This document shows, in pieces, positions 23,755 to 35,380 of a stretch of DNA of 64,000 nt; the stretch's first letter is position 1; each line of letters starts with the position of its first letter. Made by a program: the position numbers and the translations under genes. The stretch comes from Physcomitrium patens (Eukaryota > Streptophyta > Bryopsida > Funariales > Funariaceae). The notes below the pieces were generated by a model that did no database searches, was not told where the DNA came from, and saw only the letters and a program-made list of their open reading frames with translations. Location: contig NC_037276.1 of NCBI RefSeq assembly GCF_000002425.4, positions 1,122,538 to 1,186,537 on the forward strand. Reading direction: 5' to 3'.

Positions 23755-24750
23755 AAAGCTTATCGAATTGAAGAGTGCAATGATACAAATGCAAGAACAA
23801 CTGAGGTAATTAATGCTTGTGATGCATCAACTTAATTCACCAACAGAAAAAAGAATAAGAATAACAGAAAGTGGAGATGTAGAAATAGTCAGAGCTGCCT
23901 CAACATCTACATCAAATCATGCCCCTTTTCCCATAGTGGAACACCATTCAAATGCTAGAGAACCAAGAATCGCTTTATTCAAGAAATTCTATGGTACGAA
24001 ATCAAAGTTTTAAAGATTCATCAATCAAGTACAATTGACAATCGAACTTCAATACCAAAGCTATCCAACTCTAAGAACACAAGTCAAGTTTATTGAAACA
24101 TTACTTTCTGGTTCTGCATTATCATGGTTTTCATCTTTTCTTGAACAACAAGATCTAATATTGGATAATTTAAAAGCTTTCTTAGTAGAATTTTGATATA
24201 TGTATGGACAACATGATATAGTTCGTGTTGCAACAAATAAGATCTGTATCTTGCGACAAAGAAATTGATCTGTAACAATATATGCTTCATAATTTGGATA
24301 ACTTGCGATTGATACCAAGTGGGATGATGATGCATTTATTAGCCAATTCTTTTATGGACTACAATATGAGGTAAAAAAATTGATGCTCAATTTACCCAAT
24401 CCTCAAATATTGAGTGAAGCAATTGATTTTGTTGTAAAATGTGACAATTGACTTTTTAAATTTCGATCTGAGAGTCACATAAGTAGGCCTCAACATTATT
24501 ATAATTCAATGGCAACACCTACGTCTTGTCAATACATATCTTTAGAAGTAAAAAATATGCAAATCAATGCAATACATTTCAAACCTCTTACTAAACAAGA
24601 AAAGACTCATCGTTGTCAAGAAGGATTATGTTTATATTGTGGAGAACCAAAACACACTGCTCAACATTGTCCAAAGAAACCACGCAATCACAAAATGAGA
24701 AGTATGACTATCAAAGAAGATAATATGTTAGAAAATGAATTTGTCTAGCT
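23755..24750 (+). pseudogene. Element I gag with CCHC zinc knuckle
   Basis: Gag packages element RNA. The N-terminus (MQEQL, then MLVMHQL) is around 23790-23840, capsid-like sequence spans 23950-24460 with stops, and the nucleocapsid is open at 24509-24748. There the zinc knuckle is intact as Cys41-x2-Cys44-x4-His49-x4-Cys54 (CLYCGEPKHTAQHC). Two or more stops interrupt the capsid part. The coding region ends just before the protease, as in its relatives. Confidence 0.78.
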
Positions 24751-26114
24751 ACAATAGGGATCGTGCAGCTGGAACCTTGTACAACATCTAGTAAAGGTCC
24801 TATTCTCTCCTCAAAACCCTTTCCTTATTTTACATTAAATATTATTTTAGAATCTAAATATTATGAAGCCTCTGCCTTGTTAGATTCAAGAGCCTCAGCG
24901 TATTTTTTAGATGAAGAATTTACTAAAAGACATAGCATAACTTTAATATAGAAAACTAAACCTGTTCATCTAGAAGTCATAGATGGTCGTCCATTGTCTT
25001 GTGGAGATATTACTCACAAAATCCTTCCTATAGAAGTAATAATCAATGGCCATAATAGCTTTGTAGTATTTAATATCATTAGATCTCCTTCTAATCTAGT
25101 CATTTTAGGTTTATCATGGTTAGAAAAATACAAGCCTCAAATAGATTGGATTTTTTAAATTCTAACTTTTTCTAAAAGTATAGCTACCAGTGTAGTTAAT
25201 CAAGTAGAGAGTCATAAGTCCAATTCAATTAAACCCGTATTTATAGGTACAAAAACTTTATTGCATGCTACTATGAAAGAATCACCATATATTATTTATA
25301 CCACACTTGTTTCTACTAGTGGAAAGACTTCAAGTGGCATTCCAAGCCAATATCAAGAATTTCAAGATGTATTTGAAAAAAAAAATACGGATACACTCCC
25401 AGAACATCGTTCCTATGATTGCTCAATTGACCTTCAAGAAAGAGCACAATCGCCATTCGGACCAATGTACAGTTCATCACAAAATGAGTTGACTCAAATC
25501 AAGGAGTATATTAAAGAAAATCTAGCCAAGAATTTCATACGCCATGTTAAATCTCCGGTAGGAGCTCCAATTCTATTTGTGAAGAAAAAAGATGGATCAT
25601 TACAGATGTGTGTTGATTATCGAGGACTCAACAAGATTACCATCAAGAACAAGTATCCACTACCTTTAATATCTCGACTTCTTGATGAGCTGAATTAAGC
25701 TAAGATCTATACAAAAATAGATCTCTAAGGAGCATACAATCTAGTACGCATCAAAGAAAGAGATGAATGGAAGATTGCATTTTAAACTAGGTAAGGATAT
25801 TTTGAATACAACGTCATGCCTTTTGGACTTACAAATGCACAAGCAGCTTTTCAACATCTAATGAATGATATTTTTTGAGAGTTTTAGATGATTTTGTGAT
25901 TTGTTATCTAGACGACATCTTGATCTATTCTAAGAATCCAAAAGAACATGAACTTCATGTTTGTCATGTGTTGCAAAAATTAAGAGATGCGAGACTCTAT
26001 GCCAAGATAGGAAAGTGTGTATTCTATACTACTCAAGTCGATTTATTAAGTTACATCATTTCAAATGATGGACTTATGATAGACCCTAAGAAAGTTCAAA
26101 CTATTATACATTGA
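24751..26114 (+). pseudogene. Element I protease and reverse transcriptase
   Basis: Protease: ASALLDSRASAYFLDEEF near 24870, with DSG changed to DSR, then LVILGLSWLEKY. RT: a 145-codon open piece (25261-25698) includes the N-terminal RT region ([34 protein letters not shown] in parts). The catalytic YLDD is intact near 25905 ([10 protein letters not shown]) in the next open piece (25875-26114). Between them are stops at former Gln and Arg codons and a frameshift near 25877. Not functional as it stands. Confidence 0.82.
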
Positions 26115-26219
26115 AAGATCCCAAAAACGGTAAAAGATGTCCAATATTTTTTGGGATTTGCCAACTACTATCGGATCTTCATCAAAGACTTTTCTTGAGT
26201 TGCAACTCCACTTACACAT

Positions 26220-26774
26220 TTGACTTGTAAAGACAAACTCCAATGGAATCAAGAAGCGGAAGTTGCTTTTGAATCTTTGAAGATTGCATTTGTTTTTGCA
26301 CCAATCTTGTATTGTGTTGATTTTTTCAAAGCATTCTTTATGGAAACAGATGCATCAGACTTTGCTTTGGGTGCGGTTTTATCACAAATGGAAAAAAATG
26401 ACAAACTTCATCCAGTAACCTTTCATTCAAGAAAATTCACAGCAGCAGAAATCAATTATGAGATCCACAACAAAGAACTTCTTGCAATTGTGGATTCTTT
26501 TCAAGAATGGCATCATTATCTAGAAGGCGCTTCTAGTCCTGTCACCATGTATACGGATCTCAAGAACCTCGAATATTTGATGTCAGCACGCATATTAAAT
26601 CATCGTCAAGGTCATTGGAGTATGTCTTTATCAAGATTCGAGTTCATAATCACTTATCGACTAGGAAAAAAACAAGATTTGTTCGATGCCTTATCTAGAC
26701 ATTCTTATCTTGCACCAAAAGAAGGAGATGTAGCTTTTGAGCAACAAAGAACGGTTCTCTTGAAGTCGGAGTAA
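26220..26774 (+). CDS. Element I RNase H domain (open fragment)
   Basis: A 184-codon open stretch, the longest uninterrupted chromoviral fragment in the window. It begins with the RT connection (TCKDKLQWN) and contains RNase H acidic residues Asp44 (ETDASDFALG), Glu86 (NKELLAIVDSF) and Asp113 (YTDLKNLEYL). RNase H removes the RNA strand of the RNA-DNA hybrid. The listed start is not a true initiation codon, because this is the middle of a Pol polyprotein; the fragment ends at a stop before integrase. Confidence 0.8.
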   Translation: MTCKDKLQWNQEAEVAFESLKIAFVFAPILYCVDFFKAFFMETDASDFALGAVLSQMEKNDKLHPVTFHSRKFTAAEINYEIHNKELLAIVDSFQEWHHYLEGASSPVTMYTDLKNLEYLMSARILNHRQGHWSMSLSRFEFIITYRLGKKQDLFDALSRHSYLAPKEGDVAFEQQRTVLLKSE

Positions 26775-26801
26775 TTTCATCTTCGAACAATAAAATCAAC
26801 A

Positions 26802-27804
26802 TTGACTCTTGATTTAACTTTTCTCAAGCAAGTCCAGTTAAGTATGTCTTTAGACCCTCTTGTTCATGATATCAGGAATAATTCTTCTAAATCTCATGAT
26901 CCCTCTAAATTCGAGTTCAAGAATAATTTGCTTTATTTCGAAGGACGCCTATATATTCTAGAAGGAGAAATACATTTACGTGTTCTTGAAGCTCTTCATG
27001 ACTTTCCAACAGCAGAATATTTTGGATACAATAAGACTTTGGAGCTATTATCTAGGGATTTTTGGTGGCTTTAAATGTAGAAGGTAGTAAAAGATTTTGT
27101 ACAATCATGTGATGTTTGCTAAAGATCAAAAACTTCTTTTCATCGACCTTTCAGACTTCTTCAGCCATTACCCATTCCAGAACAACCATCGTCTTCTATT
27201 TCTATGGACTTCATCATGGATCTTCCAATCTCAGGTTCTTAAGACTCTATATTCATGATAGTAGATCGTTTTACCAAGATGGCACATTTTGTATCATGTA
27301 CAAAATTTATCACAAGTGAAGAAACAGCTAAGCTCTTTCTTGACAATATCTATTGCTATCATGGATTATCAAAGGATATTATATCAAATAGGGGAACTCA
27401 GTTTGTATCAAGATTTTAGAAGATTTTTTTTAAGATTCTAAAAGTGGATATAAAACTATCTTTGGCATTCCATCCTCAAACTCATGGACAAACGGAGCGT
27501 GTTATTCAAGTTTTGGAGCAATATTTAAGATGTACCATTAACTACCAACAAGATGATTAGACAACACTTTTGCCATTGTCAGAGTTTGCTTACAATAACA
27601 CGGTACATTCTTCTACAAAATAAATACCTTTCTTTACTAATTATGGTTATCATCCACAACTTGATACTTTTGACTTTTCAAAAGTTGATAATCTTGCTGT
27701 AAAAGATTTGACAATTCATTTGTGAAAGCTACATGTAACGATGAAGGCGTAGTTAAAAGAAGCTCAAGAACAACAAAAGATCAATGCGGATGTCTATCGA
27801 AGGC

Positions 27805-27853
<49 letters not shown>

Positions 27854-28140
27854 ACACAAATCAATCGAGTTGTATATCGTTTATATCTACTGGATTCAAT
27901 GAAAATCTATCTAATATTCTACATGTTTCTTCTTGAACCATATAAGACAGTGGACGTATCAAGAAAAAGATAAGCTCGACCTCCTCTTATAGAAGTGGAT
28001 AATAATAAAGAGTTCAAAGTCGAAGAAGTCTTAGATTTAAGGCAGCGCCAAAATAAATTAGAATATCTTGTCTATTAGCATGGATATGATATTAATGAGT
28101 GCACATGGAAGTCAGTAAAGAATCTTGCAAAGCAGCAAAG
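26802..28140 (+). pseudogene. Element I integrase and chromodomain
   Basis: The N-terminal zinc region (26802-27074) has ALHDFPTAEYFGYNKT, where the second zinc His is Tyr, followed by SCDVC near 27108. Core: SMDFIMDLP (first Asp), SNRGTQF in which the second catalytic Asp reads Asn, and HPQTHGQTERV (Glu). A 37-T run at 27809-27845 replaces the region encoding GDKVWLL. Chromodomain remnants follow to about 28140. Several stops are present. Confidence 0.78.
27809..27845 (+). repeat. Poly-T tract replacing integrase C-terminal sequence
   Basis: Thirty-seven consecutive T in place of roughly 130 bases present in relatives at this point. It could be a deletion with filler sequence or an assembly artefact. 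Confidence 0.85.
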
Positions 28141-28438
28141 GCGGTGGAGGCTTTTCATTGACAACATCCATCAAAATCAAGATAAAAACTTTCTTTATAA
28201 AAGAAATAGCATCTAGGAAAGATAACATTCTACTTTCAATCCTTGTTTGTAGCTTCTTTGTAGTTGTAACACTGAAGAGATGGAGAACCAACAACCAACG
28301 GATTCCACTCAAGAGCCTTCGTTTGTTGACTTGCCAGACAAGACATTACAATTGTCACAACCTTCAAGACGACACAATTGAGATGAAGATCTTCAAGAAC
28401 GACATGTTCTTCCTCGAATAGATGGTGAGATACAATGC

Positions 28439-29770
28439 TGTCGTATTGTGGTTCGGTTACTATATGAAAATAATGTAATTATGTACTTAATATATAATTC
28501 ATTAGGTAACATGGTGAGAGCCATGTTAGTAGATTTTAGTTGGTTGTAGAATATAATTTGATTATTACTTTGAAAAGAAGTTTTTTAAAAATATTACTAT
28601 AGAATTTGTATAACTTTAATTTTCTTTTGTTAGTAGCTTTTAAGATTGGTTTTGGTTGATAGTAACTTCTAAATATTTAGAGTCACCTTTGTTAGACATT
28701 GGTGACCTTTGAAAACTTATTCTGGTTCTTTTATTTGGTGTTTAGAGCATAAATTATGTAAATCTTATAAAAAAAGAATTGAAGAAGGATTTTGGTAGCA
28801 AAGGGAGTAATTGGGGCACCAATATAGATGAATGGAGATGAATGATGAAAATCTCCATTCCTATTGGTCAAAAATCATAACCAATGGGCTTTGAGGAAGC
28901 TGCCCGAGGCCATATTAGGGATTAGGGTTAGTTTCTCGGAACCATTCGAGTTTTGAAGGCTAGGGTCAGAAAGTCTAGATTTTTGGCTATGGTTTTGGTG
29001 CAAGTTTTGTATGTTTTGGAGTTTTTATGAAGGAGATATAAGCGCTCAAAGTTAAGGTATTGATTTGGGAGCTACTATCACTCTTTTTGGCATAACACAT
29101 GCGTATGGATAGCCATTGAAGATTGGTGACTGCGACTAAAGAGAGTACTTTTGCAGCAACACTTTTCATAAACTGCTTTTTAGATTTTAAGTTATAGTAA
29201 AGGAGTTATTGGATTTTGAAGTCGATGCATGCAATCTAAGAGTAGTAAGTAATCCGATTTGCTAGTGGTTGTCTCTTGAGCTATATCTTAAGCAATTTGA
29301 CAAGATTTTGGCTCAAAATTTCAAAGAATGTGTATTTTTATGTTAGTAAACTTTATAAATAAGTTTTATGACATTTGAGTATTGGATTCTTGAGATATTT
29401 AGAAAATAGTGTTTGGATGCTTATAAATTAGGGTTTAGAGCATCTGCTAGGGTTTTTTAGATGACAAAAGATAGAAAGTGAATTTATAGTTGATGTTTTT
29501 TGTAATAAAAGTTAAGGGTGAATTCTACCTATTTTGTAAATTTGAGACAAATTGAATAGTTAGATCAAGAGTTATCATTTTTTAAAGTTTAAGACAAGAA
29601 AACTCTTCGCGGGATAAATATGTTTTGAAGGGGTTTTGTTATATTATGAGTTTTATGCAAAATAAAGGAGTTTCGGGAGGTTAATAAAAGATTCATATAA
29701 AGGTTTAAGCTACACTCTCTATAGCTAGATACCTTGTGTATTCTCAGATAACAAATCACACCATACGACA
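28439..29770 (+). repeat. Solo LTR F of the L family
   Basis: A 1332-bp unit beginning TGTCGTATTGTGGTTCGG and ending CACACCATACGACA. The terminal inverted TGTCGTAT/ATACGACA is perfect. Flanks are ATGC (28435-28438) and ATGT (29771-29774). It interrupts the 3' UTR of element I. It is homologous to E and more distantly to D, G and the L LTR. No protein-coding domain. Confidence 0.8.
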
Positions 29771-30079
29771 ATGTGTTTGATATCATGACTTGGGAAGGGA
29801 CTCTCGATGTTTGGTGATTTTACTAGAGGTAGAAACAACTCCTGATGGTATTCCAAATATTCTATTCGAAAGAAGTTATGAAGGCCTCAACAATGATCAA
29901 ATAACTAGGTGGTCTTTCCGCCCTGATATGGGACACTACCGATGGTTGAGAGGCCCTATCAATCATCTTCGAAGAGAATAAAGATCAGAACATGTGACAA
30001 ATAGGATTCGTCGCATCATAGATTTCCTCAACATATGATGACCGCTCTTACTAGAACTCATCGATAGAAGGGGAGATAA

Positions 30080-30641
30080 TGTCACAGACCTATTCATGTA
30101 AGCCAGTAATTATATATATAAATAGGTAGAAATAAGTAAAAGTAGATAAATGTAAGTTAATTCTATAGTATTTGATATAGAAGCTTCTTAGAAGCTTTAT
30201 AGATGCTTCTTTGACTTTATGGTGTCTTTAATTGACTTTTTGGGATTAGAAACGTGATCAATAAGTTGGCCATGTGCCACACATGTTGTTAGCTTGAAGA
30301 CGAAGCTAACTATATGGCCCATACATAGAAAAACTTGCCTTATAAGTCAAGGCATGTGTCCTACAATGTCAACACATATTGGAGGTCCTATAGAACATCA
30401 CCATGTAGCCCCTAGTTAGATAGTATATATAGAGACAAGAGTGAAGCCTTCTACACTCTTGTCAATTCTTTTCTTGCTTCTAGTCTAGTTTCAAGGGTCA
30501 TTTATCTTTTCTAGTCTTTGACAATAGCCATTCTAGTTTTTCTTTCAATATACATACTTATTTATTTATATTTTATTATCTTTCTTTGAATGAAGACTTA
30601 CTTGTCTGAATTACTTTTTCATCGAGTTCTTATCCTTGACA
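30080..30641 (+). repeat. 3' LTR of element I
   Basis: LTR of 562 bp beginning TGTCACAGACCTATTC and ending TATCCTTGACA, preceded by the purine tract AGAAGGGGAGATAA (30066-30079). It contains the TATA box and hairpin near 30425-30465 with one arm mismatch. Confidence 0.88.
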
Positions 30642-31139
30642 ATTAAATAAAAATAGATTAAATTCATAATATCTTTTAAAAAAACTTTCTAGAAGCTTTT
30701 TAGATTCTATTTTGACTTTATATATATTTATAGTTAATTAATACATTAAAAACTTGGTTATCAAGCTATACATATGCTATATGTATTGGTAGCTTGTGAA
30801 ACAAGATTATTTTGTGGTGTCCATATAGAAAACTTGTCTTACAAATTAAGATATGTGTCATACAAAGTCTACACGTTTTTGGAGGTCCTATAGAGTGTTG
30901 CCACATAGATCCTAGGTAAATAGTATATATAGAGATAAGAGTGAAGCTGTCTTCACTCTTATCTATTCTTTTTTTAGCTTCTAGTCTAGATTCAAGAGTC
31001 TCTATATTTCTTCTTTTTTGATAATAGCCATTTTTTGTTTTTTTTTAATATACATACTTCTTTATTTCTATTTTTTCACTTTTCTTTTGGTACAAATTTT
31101 CTTAATTTATGCATTTTCTTTTAGTTCATATCCTTGATA
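30642..31139 (+). repeat. 5' LTR of element J, second part
   Basis: Continues the LTR begun at 22843 and ends TCCTTGATA at 31139, followed by GATTGACAAGAGTACACT, the putative PBS. Its hairpin (30934-30963) has both arms changed in matching fashion, GATAAGAGTGAAG and CTTCACTCTTATC. Confidence 0.82.
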
Positions 31140-31916
31140 GATTGACAAGAGTACACTTATAATATTAGAACTTTGTCTTTTTTTGATTAAGAGTGGATTA
31201 TTCTTTTTTCTTGTTAAAATATAAGCATATTAAAATTTGTGGATTACCCTCTTCTAAAGTAATATTATTTTTAGTATTTTTTTTTGTTCTCAAGTCCTTT
31301 TTTCTACTCATCTTGAGTTATATTAGATTTTATTTTATTTATTTATTTATTTATTTTTTTATTAAGAATTATTATAATAGAGCTTCTTGAAATGAAGAGT
31401 GTAAATACAAGAAAAATTGAAAGAATTGATGTTTGTAATATATTAATTTAGTTTATTGTTATAAAGAGCTACAAAAATGACAAGAAGTGAAGATACAGAT
31501 ATGATTGAAGCCACTTCAACATCTACACTGAATTACATTTCTTTTCCTATAGTAGAATATGATTTCAGTATTAAAAAACATAGAGTTACCTTATCCAAGA
31601 AATTTGATGGTATAAGATTTAAGATTTGAGGATTTATCAATCAAGTAAAACTTGTGATTGAACTTCAACCTCAAAGCTATCCAATGCTAAGATCATAAGC
31701 TAGATTCATTGGTATACTTCTTTTAGGTTAGGCATTATCATGGTTTTTATCTTTTTTTGATAGATGAGATTCAATATTGGATAATCTAGAGGCTTTTTTG
31801 GCAAAGTTTTGATCTATGTATGAAAAACATGATACAAATTGTGTTGCAACTAATAAGATCCATATCTTATAACAAGACAATCAATCAATGACATCATATG
31901 CTTCATAATTTTGACA
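31140..31916 (+). pseudogene. Element J leader and gag, first part
   Basis: The leader (31140-31390) includes a TTTA repeat near 31330-31357. Gag begins near 31392 (EMKSVNTRKIERIDVCN-like, aligned to MQEQLRELMLAMHQL of I) and continues through capsid homology with frequent stops. It is cut by K at 31917 and resumes at 49056. Gag of this type forms the virus-like particle. Confidence 0.65.
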
Positions 31917-31921
31917 ACTAG

Positions 31922-32620
31922 TATGATTATCGTTTTACTTACTCTAACTAATCTAATCAGAGTAAACATGTATAGGAGGATTCGAACACAGGGAAAGAAT
32001 ACCGCATGAGCTTACACGTTAGGGTCACACAATTAACTGTATTCCGCACTACTTAAAACACCCAGGAAACACTACAATGCTTTCCACTTCCTAATAATAC
32101 TCTACCATCACTGATAACAATAACATGTAATCCCACACTATCCTAAATGATAAGACATAATCATACTATAATCCAAACTTTGGAATTCTTCACCATTAAC
32201 TGCCTTCACATTACAGTGTTTCACACAAACACAGACTCATTCTCTCTGCTGAACTACAATCAGATTTCAGCATTCAATCTTTCTTCTTCCCATTTAATAA
32301 CAATCATACTTCCATTCCATAATTCACTTTCATAATATTCAGAAACTCTTAATCTTCTTATTCAAAGAAAATAACAAACAAAAGAAAAGAGGTAGCACCA
32401 AGCTTACCCCGGCTCACACTATCATAGTCTAGCCCTTACTTCCTCTCTCCCATCTTCTTTATGCTACCATGAGATACCAACTACTACATCTCTAATGAAA
32501 ACTGCTTTTCCTAACTATTCATCCATTTTACCTACTGAACTACCTTTTCAACAGTCATCTATCCCTGTTTATACTATAAACTAAGTATCTACAATTCAAC
32601 AAATAACTACTTATTCTACA
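31922..32620 (-). repeat. 3' LTR of element K
   Basis: LTR of 699 bp, the same length as its partner at 48352-49050. By eye it differs at roughly 2-3 percent of positions, nearly all transitions. It begins TATGATTATCG where the partner has TGTGATTGTCG and ends TTATTCTACA. Confidence 0.93.
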
Positions 32621-32698
32621 TAGCCCCACTCCCATCTGTGCAGCGTCCTCGCAAACATAAAACCGATACATAACTTAAAAAAAACTTCTCCAAAATTC

Positions 32699-33949
32699 CT
32701 ATTTATCTGATACACCCAATTGATCAATTACTTCATTATCTATTGTTGGTTCCATCGATTTTGGCTCTAGTGGTATGTCTTCATCCTCTTCCAATAATTC
32801 AAGCAACTCCTTTCTCAACTGGGCTGAAAGATCTTCATTGTATTCTCCCAATTCCCGGACCTGAGCTTCCAGTTTCAGGATCTGGGCATCGCGAAGTTCC
32901 AATTGATGTTACTGCGGACTCATCCTTTCTGGGACATCTTCAATCGACACTTGAGATTGGCTCCTCACAGTTAACTCTTCCGTCAGTTTTGACACCTCAT
33001 TTTATAAAACTTCAATTTCAAACCTCATTTTTCCCGTTTCACATCTCAATTGGTCACACAATAACACTTTCTATGTCGCCAATAACTCTATCTTATCCAC
33101 TTCCGCTTGCAGCTGACATTTGAACTTCTCCTATTCCAAATCCCATGACTTCCTATTCTGAATCAATTCGTCTCGTTGTCCTTCCACAATCCGTGAAATC
33201 TGTTCTTTTTCCTTTGTCCAAGCCTCATATTGGAGAACCAATTTCCGCTCCAGGACCAACTCGGCTTCTTCAATTTCTTGAATCCTCAGTTCTTGCTCCC
33301 TAATTTTTTGATTTTGATCCGATATCCTTTTTTTAATGTCCTCCCAATCCTGTTTACTTCTGTCTTCTATATCCAATGCTCGTACCATACAATGTATTTG
33401 CAAAATGTGCTTCAATACGACATTTTTAAGAGATATTCTTTCAGGTAATCGACCTTCTGGAAACGCCAACTGGTTGATATCTATCAATAATGGGACTTGA
33501 TTCTCCTCTTCCACCGCAACAGTACTTGAAATCCATCTCGCTTCGATAACCGGAGCTACCCCTTGAACCACTGTACGCCTTGATTCTCCAATTTTACGTA
33601 TTACATCCACTGCATTGTGATTCTGTGCCAACAAATTTCGTTCTCTCTGCAAAGAAGCTGACATTGATATAGGATTTTCCTCTTCTGACGGTGGTTGACG
33701 CAATGTGTGTGCGATGACAGCACACACATAATTTGAACAAAGCAACGATGTGAACTTCTCCAATTTGAACTTGGCTCCTATCTCCGCATGAATACGAGTT
33801 GCTACGTAAGCCACCCAGTTGAACACCATCCCTTCAAATGCTCCTACTGCTGCATACAATAATCGTTTTGACACATATGTGGGGTGTCAATTTTTTGATA
33901 AAAACTGGAACAGCTTCGCAGTCCAAAAATTCCTTATTTTTCTCTGCGT
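32699..33949 (-). pseudogene. Element K ORF3, C-terminal part (coiled coil)
   Basis: This is the larger part of an ORF whose start lies at 42870; element L splits it after the first 45 codons. On the minus strand one frame runs from 33949 to 32699 with five in-frame stops, all explainable as C-to-T at Gln or Arg codons. The open section 33131-33874 contains VSKRLLYAAVGAFEGMVFN-like and SLLCSNYVCAVIAHTL segments, then a long Glu/Lys/Arg/Gln-rich stretch predicted as coiled coil (DQNQKIREQELRIQEIEEAE). Function unknown. The globular part is faintly like the plant transposon-associated PF20167 domain; that is only a hypothesis. Confidence 0.65.
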
Positions 33950-35318
33950 TGTCGTATTACGTGCTTTCCTGCTCGAGAACGCGCCGGGCATCTTGCTGTA
34001 GAAGGTAGTATGGAGATTCGCCGATAGTCAAGCAGTCTATCAGTTTTTGACTACTGGAATATAAATGACTGCAACAATGTACCGTAAATCTATACGGATG
34101 CTCTTCGACTGCTTGTCAAAGTCTTTTTTTTGTCCCAGCCGATAGGTCTCTAGACGTTACAGAGAACCCCGAACAAACCAAACTGTTAATCTTCAATACC
34201 CCTTTGTATTTACGATCTTGTATCCACTGACTGTCCTGTTAGATTAACCTAATAAATTTCATTCACTCCGCATACTCAATCCTATAGACACCCCTTTAAT
34301 CCTTCAATCACAGATGTAACTCGATTTTACAAAACAGTCAAGAGTATTCAAATCCACTTCATTTAAAAATCCCGATTCACCATTACAACACTGACTTCAG
34401 CAGCGATTGTCTCAGTCTTCCCAAAACTCTTCGAAGAAGAAAAATCCAAATTCTATGTCTTTCCTTCCCCGACCCGAAGCATGAAGCTCCTCTCCCTAAT
34501 TTCCTTGATCTTCAAAACCTCCAATGAAACTGAACTGGTAACCTTACAAAAGCTTGAAAACTAGCTCCCCCTCTCGATTCTCCGAAAGAAAAAAAACCTC
34601 CCCCTTTCAAAACTATCTCCCCCCCTAACCTTATCCTCTGAATTTCTTCAATCTTCCATCTTAGATCCGGAATTGGCTCCCACCTCAAGCTTGGATCCGA
34701 AATTGGCTCTCGCCGTCAAGCTTGGATCCAAAATTGGCTCTCGTGGTCAGAGCTTTCTCCTCCGTTTTTACCTTTAAGAAATCCATTTATCGAAAACAAC
34801 GTTCCCTGAAACGGCACAGAGAACAGGACAGCCTGAAACAGAATCGAACCCCGTAATCGGGACCACATTGAGTCGCCCGACCAATTCAGGTCCTATATTG
34901 GGAAAGATGCCCGTAGTAACCTGGATGTTTCCGTAATTGGGTCAAATTGGTCTTCGCGTCAGATTGGCTAAGACCCATAGTAAGACCTGGATTTCCCGTA
35001 ATTAGACTGCATTGGGTTGACCAGCCAATTCAGGTCTCATATTGGATAAGAGGACCCGGATTGGATTATCGAAATTGGATCCAATTGGCTCCTCGAACCC
35101 GTCGTGTGAATTGATCCTTCTCTTCCTGCTGACTCCCGTTATTGGAATCGAATGGAGCATTTCAGTATGCCCCGGCTGACTGTAACGGAGTGACTGAACC
35201 TGACCACTCAGTATTTGTACTGGAGTTGGTCGATGCTCCCAATATTCGAGGTAACTGAATATTAATAAAATTCCCCTTTCTTTTTATTTTCACTGTATAC
35301 TCGTGTTACAACACGACA
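33950..35318 (-). repeat. 3' LTR of element L
   Basis: LTR of 1369 bp beginning TGTCGTATTACGTGC and ending GTTACAACACGACA, equal in length to its partner and differing by eye at about 2 percent of sites. It contains three units of about 30 bp with GATCCRRAATTGGCTC (34664-34752) and longer imperfect repeats with GTAATYGGG and ATTGGG near 34855-35080. Confidence 0.95.
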
Positions 35319-35380
35319 TCCACCCCCTCTGAACCTGTGCATCCTCCGGTATGCACCAATTTACCCAATTACTGTTTGAT

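Larger units (their letters stand above)
22980..30641 (+). mobile_element. Element I: chromovirus inserted in the LTR of J
   Basis: Plus-strand chromovirus with LTRs 22980-23539 and 30080-30641 and a perfect TSD ATTAA (22975-22979 and 30642-30646). Once solo LTR F (28439-29770) is removed it is about 6.3 kb. It carries all domains from gag to chromodomain, with the fewest stops of the chromoviruses here. It sits in the 5' LTR of J. Confidence 0.88.

Noticed and set aside
3145-30641. CRISPR-like array of repeated sequence
   Set aside because: The repeats are 0.5-1.8 kb LTRs at irregular spacing, with no short repeat-spacer pattern.
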